Source: Halichondria panicea (lineage: Eukaryota; Porifera; Demospongiae; Suberitida; Halichondriidae). Taken from it: a DNA stretch of 64,000 bases. The notes below the pieces were generated by a model that did not search any database, was not told the DNA's origin, and worked only from the letters and a program-made list of their open reading frames with translations. The translations under genes and the position numbers were made by a program. Location: NCBI RefSeq assembly GCF_963675165.1, contig NC_087392.1, positions 1,317,001 through 1,381,000 on the forward strand, in the 5' to 3' direction. Within the stretch, counting starts at the first letter, position 1. The number at the start of each line of letters is the position of its first letter. Shown piece by piece: positions 45,853 to 58,280 of the stretch.

Positions 45853-46461
45853 TCACACACAACAACCCTTACTAGACGAAGAAGGCTTGTTCAGATCTAC
45901 AGCATAGTCCTGTCTCTTGCCTGAACCGCCTTGGTTTAATGAAGACACTCGACGAATGGCAGACGCAAACGCCTTCTCCACATTTACAGAATCTTTAGCA
46001 CTGGTCTCAAAGTACGGTAGTTTACCGTTCTGGTTACACCACGCACTTGCTTCGTCACTGTTCACTTTCCTCTCACTCACCAAGTCACACTTGTTGCCTA
46101 GCACCACGAATGGGAAGCTGTCGGGATCCTTGACATCTGCATAGTAGAGGAATTCTTTCCGCCATATTGCAATATTTTGAAAGCTCTGAGCATCATCGAT
46201 AGCGAATGTGAGTAAGCAGCAATCGGTCCCACGGTAGAAAGGTGTCCGTAGACTTTTGAATCGCTCCTGTCCTGCTGTGTCCCAGATTTGCAGTGTGAAT
46301 CGTTCCCCGTCAACTTCCAAGTCTTTGTTGAGGAACTCCACCCCGATTGTGTGGAAGAGAGAAGGGTCAAACTTGTTGCTCACGAATCGTTGAATGAGAG
46401 AGGACTTGCCGACACCACCATCACCTAATAGGACAACTTTCAGAAAGGAAGGCTTGGACAT
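45853..46461 (-). CDS. RAB9: Rab9-type small GTPase
   Basis: Intronless coding frame of 202 residues. G-box motifs are complete: GDGGVGKSS (P-loop), FHTIGVEF (switch I), WDTAGQERF (switch II), GNKCD and ETSAKD. The strings EFLNKDLEVDGERFTLQIWD and FYRGTDCCLLTFAIDDAQSF match animal Rab9, which directs late endosome to trans-Golgi retrieval. The C-terminus is KGCCV, so the two prenylated Cys are followed by one extra residue. An acceptor-like TTTCAG 30 bases upstream of the start suggests a spliced 5' UTR. Confidence 0.95.
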   Translation of the reverse strand: MSKPSFLKVVLLGDGGVGKSSLIQRFVSNKFDPSLFHTIGVEFLNKDLEVDGERFTLQIWDTAGQERFKSLRTPFYRGTDCCLLTFAIDDAQSFQNIAIWRKEFLYYADVKDPDSFPFVVLGNKCDLVSERKVNSDEASAWCNQNGKLPYFETSAKDSVNVEKAFASAIRRVSSLNQGGSGKRQDYAVDLNKPSSSSKGCCV

Positions 46462-46938
46462 AGCTTGAGTGTGGGTGTATCACAATGGAGGAACCTGAAA
46501 GAGGGTGGAATCAACACTGAACACCTTGTGACTTGTCATAATATATACAAAAATGTACCGTACATGCAAATATGCCAGGCATTTTGGTTAAAAGTGGTAG
46601 CAAGTACAAGTTATGCTTGACCAGCTAAAGCAATACCATACTACAGTACAGCTACAGATGTAGACATTTATTATTATTGTTAGAGTACTTAATTGCACGT
46701 GACAGAGCCATTAACTTACTAAAATATACTGTGAAGAAATAAGAGGCGATAGAAGACGATCTTAGACGCTTAGTGGAGCTTGCAAACCATCTTGTGTGAC
46801 TTCAAACCATAGATATCCACCATGACTTGGAAGACACTTTATTCATGGACAAAAGACACGTGATGATTGAGAGATGACCAAGGGGATTTCCCAAGTTAGA
46901 CTTACTAGCCCCACCCATCTTTTATGCTGGAAACTTTG

Positions 46939-46984
46939 TTGGGCGTGGCTCGACCCCTGTCAGGGACGGTCAAGCCACGCCCAA
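46939..46984. repeat. Hairpin between divergent RAB9 and THEM6
   Basis: Arms TTGGGCGTGGCTCGACC and GGTCAAGCCACGCCCAA (one mismatch) around a 12-base spacer, within 90 bases of the THEM6 start. Similar GGGCGTGG hairpins occur at 54122-54156 and 58087-58132. Confidence 0.85.
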
Positions 46985-47023
46985 CTACTGGAAACTCAGA
47001 TAAACCCAACTTCACAAGCAAGG

Positions 47024-47638
47024 ATGTTCTTTTTTGTTCTTTCCTGCCTGTTAATTGCTCTCTTTGCATTTGTGGACGTCTGGTACTTTGTGAGAGGGAT
47101 CAAGTTTGGTGTTGAACTTCTTTCGAAACAAAGGAAAAGATCCTCAAAAGATGAGATACTTTCTGTGAGTCGAGCCAATGGAATGGTCCTTCCATCTGAC
47201 ATCGATATGTGGTGGCACATGAACAACTCCAAGTATTTGAGAGAGATGGATTTCGGAAGAATAAAGTTTTTTTCTGATAAAGATGTCCGTACGATCTTAT
47301 CTAGACTAAAGGGACGACTTGCCTTGAGTGCAATCAGTATACGATATCGAAGGTCTTTGTTGCTTTGGCAACGGTTCACCATTGAGACCAAGATCTTATG
47401 CTGGAAGAACGATGGATTTTATTTGGAGCAAAGATTTGTTGGAGATAGTGACAAATTTATCTACGCAATCGCTCTAGTCAAGATGGTAGTTCGAGGTGAA
47501 GGAGTGAATATGGACGTTGTCATGGAGAATATCGTAGGAGAAAGTTTTCTGAGCCCACCACTCCCTCCAGAGGTCAAATGTTGGATGAATAGTATTGCCG
47601 AGTCTAGCGAGGGATTGAAAAAAGAGAGAACCAGATAA
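47024..47638 (+). CDS. THEM6: THEM6-like hot-dog thioesterase family protein
   Basis: Single-exon frame of 204 residues from MFFFVLSCLLIALFAFVDVW, an N-terminal membrane anchor or signal segment as in THEM6. The body fits the family: MWWHMNNSKYLREMDFGRIK, RYRRSLLLWQRFTIETKILC, FYLEQRFVG. An in-frame ATG 50 codons upstream exists (46874) but the hydrophobic start is the likelier one because it matches the family's length. The hot-dog fold suggests acyl-CoA thioesterase activity; the family's substrate is poorly defined. Confidence 0.88.
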   Translation: MFFFVLSCLLIALFAFVDVWYFVRGIKFGVELLSKQRKRSSKDEILSVSRANGMVLPSDIDMWWHMNNSKYLREMDFGRIKFFSDKDVRTILSRLKGRLALSAISIRYRRSLLLWQRFTIETKILCWKNDGFYLEQRFVGDSDKFIYAIALVKMVVRGEGVNMDVVMENIVGESFLSPPLPPEVKCWMNSIAESSEGLKKERTR

Positions 47639-47859
47639 ATACTTAACTGACATTCATTTGCCATATTTATTGATTTGATTTTAGCCTTCTAATTAAATAT
47701 GCATATAAATTGGCAAAAATTAATGATAATAATTCACATCAATAGACTCAAATCGATAACAAATACACACACAGATACGCAGTAGAAAAAATACAAACAA
47801 AACTACAAAAACTGTTATAGCTTGGGTATACAAAATAAATACCCTTCTACACGTACACT

Positions 47860-50782
47860 TTAGTTAACGTTCTTAAGTCTGAAGAGGCAGTCAGAGAGGG
47901 AGGGTCTTTCACTGGCCTCAGGCTGCAGCATGCCCTGCACCAGGGCACTAAAGGCTTGGGGGAGAGGCTGACAGTATCGAGTGTGCTTGCAGTAGGTGTC
48001 GTTCAGAGGAGGCAACTGATCAATGCTGTATCCCCTCTGGTCAATAGTGCCCTTCTCAAATGGGTTGGGATGACCGGCTAGCTCATATGCTAGCACTCCA
48101 GCGGCCCAGACAGGTTGCTTGCTGTACTTGATGGTCTTTCTTGGACCAGGCTTGGCGTTCAATACTTCCGGACAGAGATGAGCATTATTGCCACCAACCT
48201 CAGCACCTGGGGGCCGGGGAGGGAGGATGGGACAGCAATCATTACTAGTGAATTACATACATGTACAGTCATGTAGTATTGGTAGTGGTAGGAGTTCAAA
48301 CTCCTGGTAGTGGGTATTAACCTTACCGTGTGTGTATGGAATAGTGAAGCTTTCGTCTAGCAGAATAGCCTTTCCAAAATCACTGACCACCAGGTTCCCA
48401 TCTGAACTGAGCAGTAGGTTGTCCAACTTGAGGTCGCGATGGACAATACAATTTTGCTCTAGAAACTTTAGAGCCTCCAATAATTGTTTGAACCACCTGA
48501 CCACAGCGTTGGGCTGTAAGTACACCAATTATGATTACTCGATAAACTACAGACTTACAGTAGGTCCTCTGTTGTCCACCAGTGTGGACACTTGTTCGTT
48601 CATACTCATGGAGTGTTGGTCCATTAGTAGGAAGAGAGACATTGTACGAGCATTCCTACCAACAGCTCGGAACTGAGGGATGACGTCAGGGTTGGCACGA
48701 TCAAAGAAAAAAGCCCACATGTGAATGATGTTCTCGTGAGAGGGAAGCTGACAGAGAACTTGGTACTCAGTCTGAAACTGGGTCCGGACCTAAAGTACAA
48801 AGTACACAGACTATTTCTCAAAAATAGAATCCCAAAACAGCATATACACATACACATACATACACATCAAGAGAAAAGCAAACAGTTCATGAGCTATGCA
48901 AGGGATCGAGTTGCAAATCCCACATTAACATTGCAGTACCTGTGTTTGAGTCTGTGTCTGGAAGTAGTTTGTGAGCACCTTCATAGCATACACTCTGCCC
49001 TTTGTGGGAATATTTGGTCTCTCACACGTAACACTTAGTACCATCCCCTCCTCCTTAGCATCATGAATCACTCGAAGCTGCAAAAACGTTTACAGTGTTG
49101 TAAGTGCCGTACTGTGTGCAAAACCACGCATTGTAAACATTGTGTATGAACTAACCACATTGTAGTCTTCAATGCTGGTGGTGTACAGCATCCTCGTCTC
49201 AAGAAGCTGGGTCTCCAGTTCCTTAACTCGGCCATTATCTGTCGATCTCGTACGAGGCTACAACAATTAATTATCATCATAATTCTATGTACTGCCGGCA
49301 ACCCATCTTACCTTAGGCTCCGGACGTGGACGACCATTGCTTGAGGCTTGTGGCGAGTTGATAACTTTCTGCTTCAGAGAGCTTAATTCCGTATCCTTCC
49401 TAGAAAGCTCTGTGTCCTTTCTGCCAAGCTCCACCTCTTTCCTATCTAACTGCCGCTTCAGCTCATCGACTTGCTGCTGCAGAGAGGACATATCCTGTCG
49501 CAATGATACGTTAGCCTGCTTTTCTTTGGTTAGCTTGGAGTTGAGGTCATCCATGGATTGAGTGAGAGGACTGTCCAAGTTATTGAGGCCTGAGGGAGGG
49601 TGGTATAATTATATGAATAATAACTAGTCATTATTTTACCTGATGCACTGCCCATGCTGGACACACTGCCTCTGGAAGAAATGGACCCCTTCCTCTCTGT
49701 GGCTATTCTCAGTTCTGGCACGCTTTCCAAAAGCTTCTTCTTGAGGTCGGTCTTCTCAAAGCAGTCATGAGGGGAAATTCCCATCTTGATCATGATGGCT
49801 TTCATATCTTTAATGGAGGCAGTGTCCAGGTCCATCTTCAACAGCTCCTCAAGATGCTGGGGGCGTGACTCACGACGAATCTCAGCACTCTTTTTGATTT
49901 TCTCGTGTCGCTTCTTCTGCTCCTCTTCTTCCAGTCGTTTCTTATCCTCAGCCTCTTTAAGAACTTTCTCCTCCCTCTCTGCCAACTCTCTGCAACATAC
50001 ACACCACACATCATATGGTAGGTACTCTGATTTACTAACCTCTTCATCTTATGCTCGTATTCCATTCTGATTTTCTGCTCTCTCTGAGACATATCCTTGC
50101 TGACTTGCTCCGCTAGACCCTCAGCCACATGCTCCACTAGCTTAAGTTTGCCTCGCATCTCCATAAACTCCTTGACTTGGGCCTTTAGGCGACCACTGGA
50201 AGAAAAAACAAGCAACAGTGAAAATACTGTATTTGCCCATGAAAATTCTTACGTATTGAGTCCAATTCGGATCTCTCCTTCACCCTCGTACTTGACCCGT
50301 TTCAGATTCTCTCCGCCGTAGAATCCTATCAGAATGGTCGGAGTGTATTGTATCCCTCCCAGATCTTGACGTAGCTGTGTGTGCATGCAAACTGAATTAG
50401 ATCGAGCTGTCTAGCTAAGCAGATTATGTAGTTCAGCTAGCTAGATCTATATTTTATTATTATATTAACTTTATACCTGATCAAAGGTCCCAAATGGACC
50501 CACTTTGACCAAGAAGAATGGCAGCCCATCAAACTCTCTTGCCATGTCAAAAAACACACCATCCACTCTCTTGCAATTCTCACTAGTTCCATCAGTTATG
50601 TCCATCAGAAACACCATGTTCTCTTTGCGACAGGCTTCTTTGATTTGGTTCCATGCACGGAGCTCTTTGGGAATCACAAACACATTGTCTGGAGGAGGCC
50701 TCTCTCTTCTAGCTTGCTCTCTAGCTAGCCCTCCAGCCAGCGCATCAGCAAGCATCAAATCCAGAAAAGTTAGTCCAGCCAT
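47860..50782 (-). CDS. Thioredoxin-like / coiled-coil / PINK1-type kinase fusion
   Basis: The start at 50782 opens a thioredoxin-like domain over two exons (VFVIPKELRAWNQIKEACRK, GLPFFLVKVGPFGTFDQ, YTPTILIGFYGG) without a CxxC site. A long helical region follows (49620-50215) with a SAP-like stretch (MDLDTASIKDMKAIMIKMGI). A second coiled coil (49312-49590) precedes a short linker and the kinase (47860-49085). Kinase motifs: RVYAMKVL (Lys), HENIIHMW, IVHRDLKLDN, VVSDFGKA, and the PINK1 hallmark GNNAHLCPEVLNAKPGPRKT, then YSKQPVWAAGVLAYEL. The stop is at 47860-47862. Every intron I traced keeps the same phase, so this reads as one gene. A glycine loop is not obvious. PINK1 senses mitochondrial damage; this N-terminus shows no mitochondrial presequence, so its role is open. 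Two genes with a missed boundary is the alternative. Confidence 0.8.
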
Positions 50783-51040
50783 AGCTAGCTAGCTAGTAGC
50801 TGCTATAAACACACGTATATACACAACGATGGATGGCTGGTCTCCGTAATTCCAGTATGCCACTCCCACTTCAAGTTTAGACAAAAGTGTTTTCAGTTTC
50901 AGAATACATGTAACAGAAAAATGATTTATATTATGGAGAATCAGATACATGGTAGATCTAGTTGCAATTTGCAATCAATCCATGATGTGCACACACATCA
51001 CTAACACTGAATAGAGTGAATAGTGTCTGAGTCATGTTAG

Positions 51041-53963
<2,923 letters not shown>

Positions 53964-54056
53964 CTGGTACTGATATTCAGAAGGTCCCAAGCAATCACAG
54001 CTAGCTAGCTTACTAGTCTACAGTGGCATGCACTAGATGGATGTGCACTAATTAGA

Positions 54057-54108
54057 CTGGAAACCACTCCCTTTTTTTAAAATAGGAGTGGTTTCCAGCA
54101 AAGCTCAA
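54057..54108. repeat. Hairpin 1 between FAM114A and ZMAT2
   Basis: Perfect 14-base arms CTGGAAACCACTCC and GGAGTGGTTTCCAG around an AT-rich loop of 24 bases. Confidence 0.9.
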
Positions 54109-54121
54109 AGGTCAATCTGCC

Positions 54122-54156
54122 TAGATGGGCGTGATAAAATAGGCCACGCCCATCTA
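54122..54156. repeat. Hairpin 2 between FAM114A and ZMAT2
   Basis: Perfect 12-base arms TAGATGGGCGTG and CACGCCCATCTA around an 11-base loop, about 60 bases before the ZMAT2 start. It contains the GGGCGTG core shared with two other divergent spacers. Confidence 0.9.
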
Positions 54157-54217
54157 AAACTTAGCAGAGAGGATTTACTCAGTACAGTATCTTCTATACA
54201 CAAGGGGACAAGGATCC

Positions 54218-56119
54218 ATGGCAGGCTCTTCTCAAGATGATGTGAGTGTGGTAGACTTTGTGACTACAGCAATACTGTTTAATACTAGGTTCTCCTCTGT
54301 CCTGCAGCTTGACCTTGGTGGTGGCGACAGCTTTAGGAGGACATGGGACTCAAGGAAATATGAGAAATTAGCACGAGATAGAGCTGATACTGATCGAGAA
54401 GGAAGTACGTTGCCATGCAGACCATCCATGCACATTACGTTCCATTTATACAGAGAATCCGTCGGCGCCTGTCAAACGAGAGATGTTGAAGGCCAGAGAC
54501 TATAGAGTAATTAATTATACATCAAATATCCATATACTTATTTATTACCATCCCAGGTTGATCTTGATTCTAGACTGGGCCGCTCCATTGTCATCACTAA
54601 GAACACACCTCAGGCACAGACTGGAGGGTAAGTTCCCTTCACTTCTTACTACTCCCCTCTTAATCCACCCCACCCACTATAGGTACTTTTGTAACGTGTG
54701 CGATTGTGTAGTCAAGGATTCAATCAACTTCCTCGATCATATTAATGGCAAAAAACGTGAGCTTTAATTAAGTTTTGGTCCGACAATGTTATTCTGTGTG
54801 TACCTTTGTACTTATAGATAGTGAAAAATGTTACTCATTAAGTATGTTGTCTTTTTTTTTTACAGACCAGCGGAACATGGGTATGTCTATGAAGGTGGAG
54901 AAGAGCACAGTGGATCAGGTCAGAAAAAGGTTCGAGTTCAACAAGAAAAAGAAAGAAGAAGAAAAGAAAAAATACGGTGAGTTTAGGTAGGATATCCTTC
55001 TCTCTCATTTGTGAGTGCTTGTCCTCTTAGATTTTGAGGAGAGATTGAAAGAAGTGAAAGAAGATGTAAGTATTTTACACATACCAGAGATACAAAAGAA
55101 AGGGGATTGGAAACGAAATTTTTACGAAATTTTTGCGTGAAGCATTCCGTGTTATAGGGCGTGGCTAAAACTACAAAGGATTATATTTATAGTCAGCATG
55201 CTCATTACCAGTCTTGACTGCTCTACAATGTGCTGTACATAGAAACAGTGAAATTGATCATTTTTAATGTTGATTTTTCTAAAAAGTAAAGAGAATTTAG
55301 CTCTAAAAAGTCGACTAAGCCATGCAGCCACTATTACTAGACAAATAAATGCTATGCAAGAAGAAATAGCCTTTACTATGAAGTCGTAGGAGGGACAGGC
55401 CCGTGGCGTGTCTAAAAGTATACTAAAGCAGTTTGAAGGACTATACTGCAAACGTTTATGAACAGTACAGCTTATTTATAGCATGAAGCCATTCTATGTA
55501 GCACTTAGATACATAATAACCAAGTCAAGCAATGTCCTTTGCTGTTTTGACTTCACAGGAGGGACAGAGAAAAGTTGACATGGAGTAATTCAAGCTAAAC
55601 TCAAAAAAATTGGAAACAGAGTAAAGACAACGGACTTAGAGCTTGTCAGTGGTATAAGCTTACTTCTCTCAAGTATCTCCCAGGCCCTGAGTGATCTCTA
55701 GTGGATAGGAGAGCTAGAAACCAGGGATACAAAACTTTTCCATGTAATTATTTGCGAGCGCAATAATTACACGGAGTGCTTCACCGGATGTCAGTCCTTT
55801 TACATAGGGCGTGGGCGGTCGTTTCCAATCCCCTTTCTTTTGTATCTCTGCACATACCCTCCACTTCAATTTACTCAACACCCTTTGCCCAAAGTTACAC
55901 CCACCCTCTTCACGCACACCTGCTCACCTACCCCACCCCCTACACACACACACACACACACACACAGGAGGAGAAGTACAAAGAGTATCGTAAAGAGAAG
56001 AAACGAGAACGCAAGAGAAAGGACAGAGGAGAGGAGGATGAAGATACAGCTGAATTGGACCCTGAACTGTCAGCTATGATGGGCTTCTCAGGCTTTGGGG
56101 CGAAGAAAAAAGCTGTATA
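54218..56119 (+). CDS. ZMAT2: Zinc finger matrin-type protein 2 (spliceosomal Snu23)
   Basis: The start at 54218 gives MAGSSQDD, then [51 protein letters not shown], and the U1-type C2H2 zinc finger [20 protein letters not shown] with NGKKHQRNMG. Then come the basic helical region ([20 protein letters not shown]) and the ending [14 protein letters not shown] (stop 56117-56119). The family is part of the U4/U6.U5 tri-snRNP and pre-B spliceosome near the 5' splice site. Seven or so exons are readable; the second begins at the donor after QDD with LDLGGGDSF. The last intron is enlarged by a 766-bp transposon (55085-55850). Confidence 0.93.
55085..55850. mobile_element. 766-bp TIR element in a ZMAT2 intron (hAT-like)
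   Basis: Terminal inverted repeats begin CAGAGATACAAAAGAAAGGG and continue GATTGGAAACGA, identical for about 32 bases. A 7-base direct repeat CACATAC flanks it (55078-55084 and 55851-55857), or 8 bases if one terminal C is shared. The CAGAG end and this size of duplication suit a hAT-type element. Further internal blocks (GTGAAGCAYTCCGTGT, GGGCGTGG) are also inverted. No transposase frame. Confidence 0.75.
55942..55968. repeat. (CA)n microsatellite
   Basis: A CA run directly before the acceptor of the last ZMAT2 exon. Confidence 0.9.
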
Positions 56120-56263
56120 ACTATAATCATGCATGTGTCTCTCAGTTAAACGGTTATTGTCAATTGCAATCTACATTGAATGAATGCATGTATTATACAC
56201 ACAACAAATAATTGAAATAAAAGCACAGTTTTGACGAAAATAGATGAACACACATTGTGCTAT

Positions 56264-57394
56264 CTAAGATATTAGACAGTTGGAGTCTTGTCTTTGAGGG
56301 GGCTGGGGCTGCATATAGAGTAGAGAAAACATAATACATGTACAGGAACATTTAGCCACATGCTGTGTGAAACTTACTGGCTTGCTTTTCGGCTTCGGTT
56401 GGGGCTGTTCATTGAGGGAGGCTGCAGAAGGAGGTAGCTATTGGTAACAATTATTATGAGAATAATTATTAATTATAGGCAATTAATTAAGGCACACAAT
56501 CATACATTGGTTCATTAGTGAGCATGCATATTGTATTGTATATAATTATACCTGCAATAGCTCTTGCTAGAGCTTCATCTTCGTCAGTGTTGGGCTGAGT
56601 GGTGTGCTCCTGAGGGGGGCGTGGTGAAGGACCTGCAGAGCTTGAGGATGGCTGGTCACTCATAGAGGCAGCTATGGCTCGTCTCAAAGCCTCATCTTCA
56701 CTCTGGAGAGGAAGGAAAGCATAAGAGATGAAATTGATCCACAAAGCTGTTTATGTATGTATGCACATGTACATGTATGTGTGTGTATGAAGCATTATAC
56801 GAGTATATAACGTATTGTGCATTCAAAGAACATACAAGAAACTTACGAGGTGGCTATTAGATTGTGATGAATGTGGTTGCTGCTGCCTCTGTTGTTGTTG
56901 TTGCCTTTGAAGTCTCTCTCTGCAATTTAAAGCAATTCATAACAAGTACACACATACACATTATGGACACTTTACTTGTGCAGGTCGGCTCCGATTTGTG
57001 ATAGTGAGGTGGATTGCGGGTTACGAGAAGCTGAGGGTTTGGACCTGACAGCTCCAGATGATCGTGAGGGGTTGGCTTTGTTTGAAGCAGGTCTACCCCT
57101 ACTCCTAGATAGTGTATAGTAGGTAATAAAATGCTACTACTTAGAGTTGCGAGGGTAGTACCACGTACCGTTGAGGGCCTTGGCAATTGTGATTTGTCTC
57201 TAATCGATGTTTCAAACAGAAATTTTGTCGACAATTATTGCAGGTCACTGGAACAAGCTGTAGGAAGAGATATAATTGAGATGCTGACAATCAGCACTTG
57301 ATATAGGCACTCACTTCTTTCTTCTTGCAGCCAGGAAAGGAGCACTTGTTTGTGTAAAGCTGTGAACACACAACAAATGGAAGTCACACCATCA

Positions 57395-57438
<44 letters not shown>

Positions 57439-57916
57439 CTAGCTACAATACGCACTAGCCACGCTTACCTTATTGGCTTTATCACTTCTACATTCTTGCT
57501 GTATGTGTTGATTGACCTTAATGTTAGGGTCATCCCCCCTCGCCACAGGGACGGGCTGATTGCACAGAGGACACGTGGGGACAACCACATTCTAGAGGGA
57601 ATAGAATCATGTCACTTTTAAGAATATTGAATATATAGGGGAATAATTTTGTACCTTATCAAGACCTTCGGTACAGTTGTGTTCATTGTACGTCTGGTGG
57701 TCTTTGCTGTACAAAGAAACGTTAATTTAATAATTATGCTATTTTAAATGAAAAACTCACCAGAATATCTTGTGACATGCATCACATTCAAATGGAAGGA
57801 AATCTGAAGAGGGTGGATATACATGTACTTAGTGGCTCTAAACACACACACAGGATCTTACCTAAACGATTACACGATGATACTGTACAGTGACTTCCAA
57901 CCTCAGGCAACTCCAT
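56264..57916 (-). CDS. ZFAND2B: AN1-type zinc finger protein 2 (AIRAP-like)
   Basis: The start at 57916, MELPEVGSHCTVSSCNRLD, begins the first AN1 finger (FLPFECDACHKIF, HQTYNEHNC). VVVPTCPLCNQPVPVARGDD and the second AN1 finger (NKCSFPGCKKKE, CNNCRQNFCLKHRLETNHNC) follow. Then a Ser-rich linker, a Gln-rich helix, two ubiquitin-interacting motifs (EDEALRRAIAASM, EDEALARAIA), and the C-terminus CLIS (stop 56264-56266), a prenylation box as in ZFAND2B. The family couples the proteasome and p97 to ER-associated or stress-induced degradation. UIMs plus the CaaX box favour ZFAND2B over ZFAND2A. It is convergent with ZMAT2 (144 bases between stops). Confidence 0.92.
57395..57437. repeat. (CA)n microsatellite
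   Basis: About 20 CA units in a ZFAND2 intron. Confidence 0.95.
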
Positions 57917-58086
57917 TCTGACTACTGTTTGACGTTTCAAATTGTTTTTCCAACTACTAAATATTTCCTTGAATATATATGCTGTGATGAGTGTAGACCA
58001 GTCAGCTCAGTAGAACACAATCTAGACCTTTCTTTCCAGTCAGCATTTCTCAATGGTGGTCTTGCATTAGGATTTCTTTAGACTGG

Positions 58087-58132
58087 AGACCACGCCTCTT
58101 TACCTGTAGGGGCAGGTAGAGAGGCGTGGTCT
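58087..58132. repeat. Hairpin between ZFAND2 and the next gene
   Basis: Arms AGACCACGCCTCTTTACCTG and CAGGTAGAGAGGCGTGGTCT (one mismatch) around a 6-base loop. It lies in the 364-base divergent spacer and carries the GGCGTGG core of the other spacer hairpins. Confidence 0.9.
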
Positions 58133-58280
58133 TTAGTAATAAATCTCATGTGAGCCAAAGTGACCTTACTGAACTCGATTGGGGCCTCCCTAGCTGGCCC
58201 TAGCCCTATGTACGCGATCTTGAGCTACATACACAGTCACTGTACGGTCTGCCTGCTACCTAAGGACCTTGTGAACTCTA

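Noticed and set aside
46874-47023. 50-codon N-terminal extension of THEM6
   Set aside because: It overlaps the spacer hairpin and would bury the hydrophobic start that the family has at its N-terminus.
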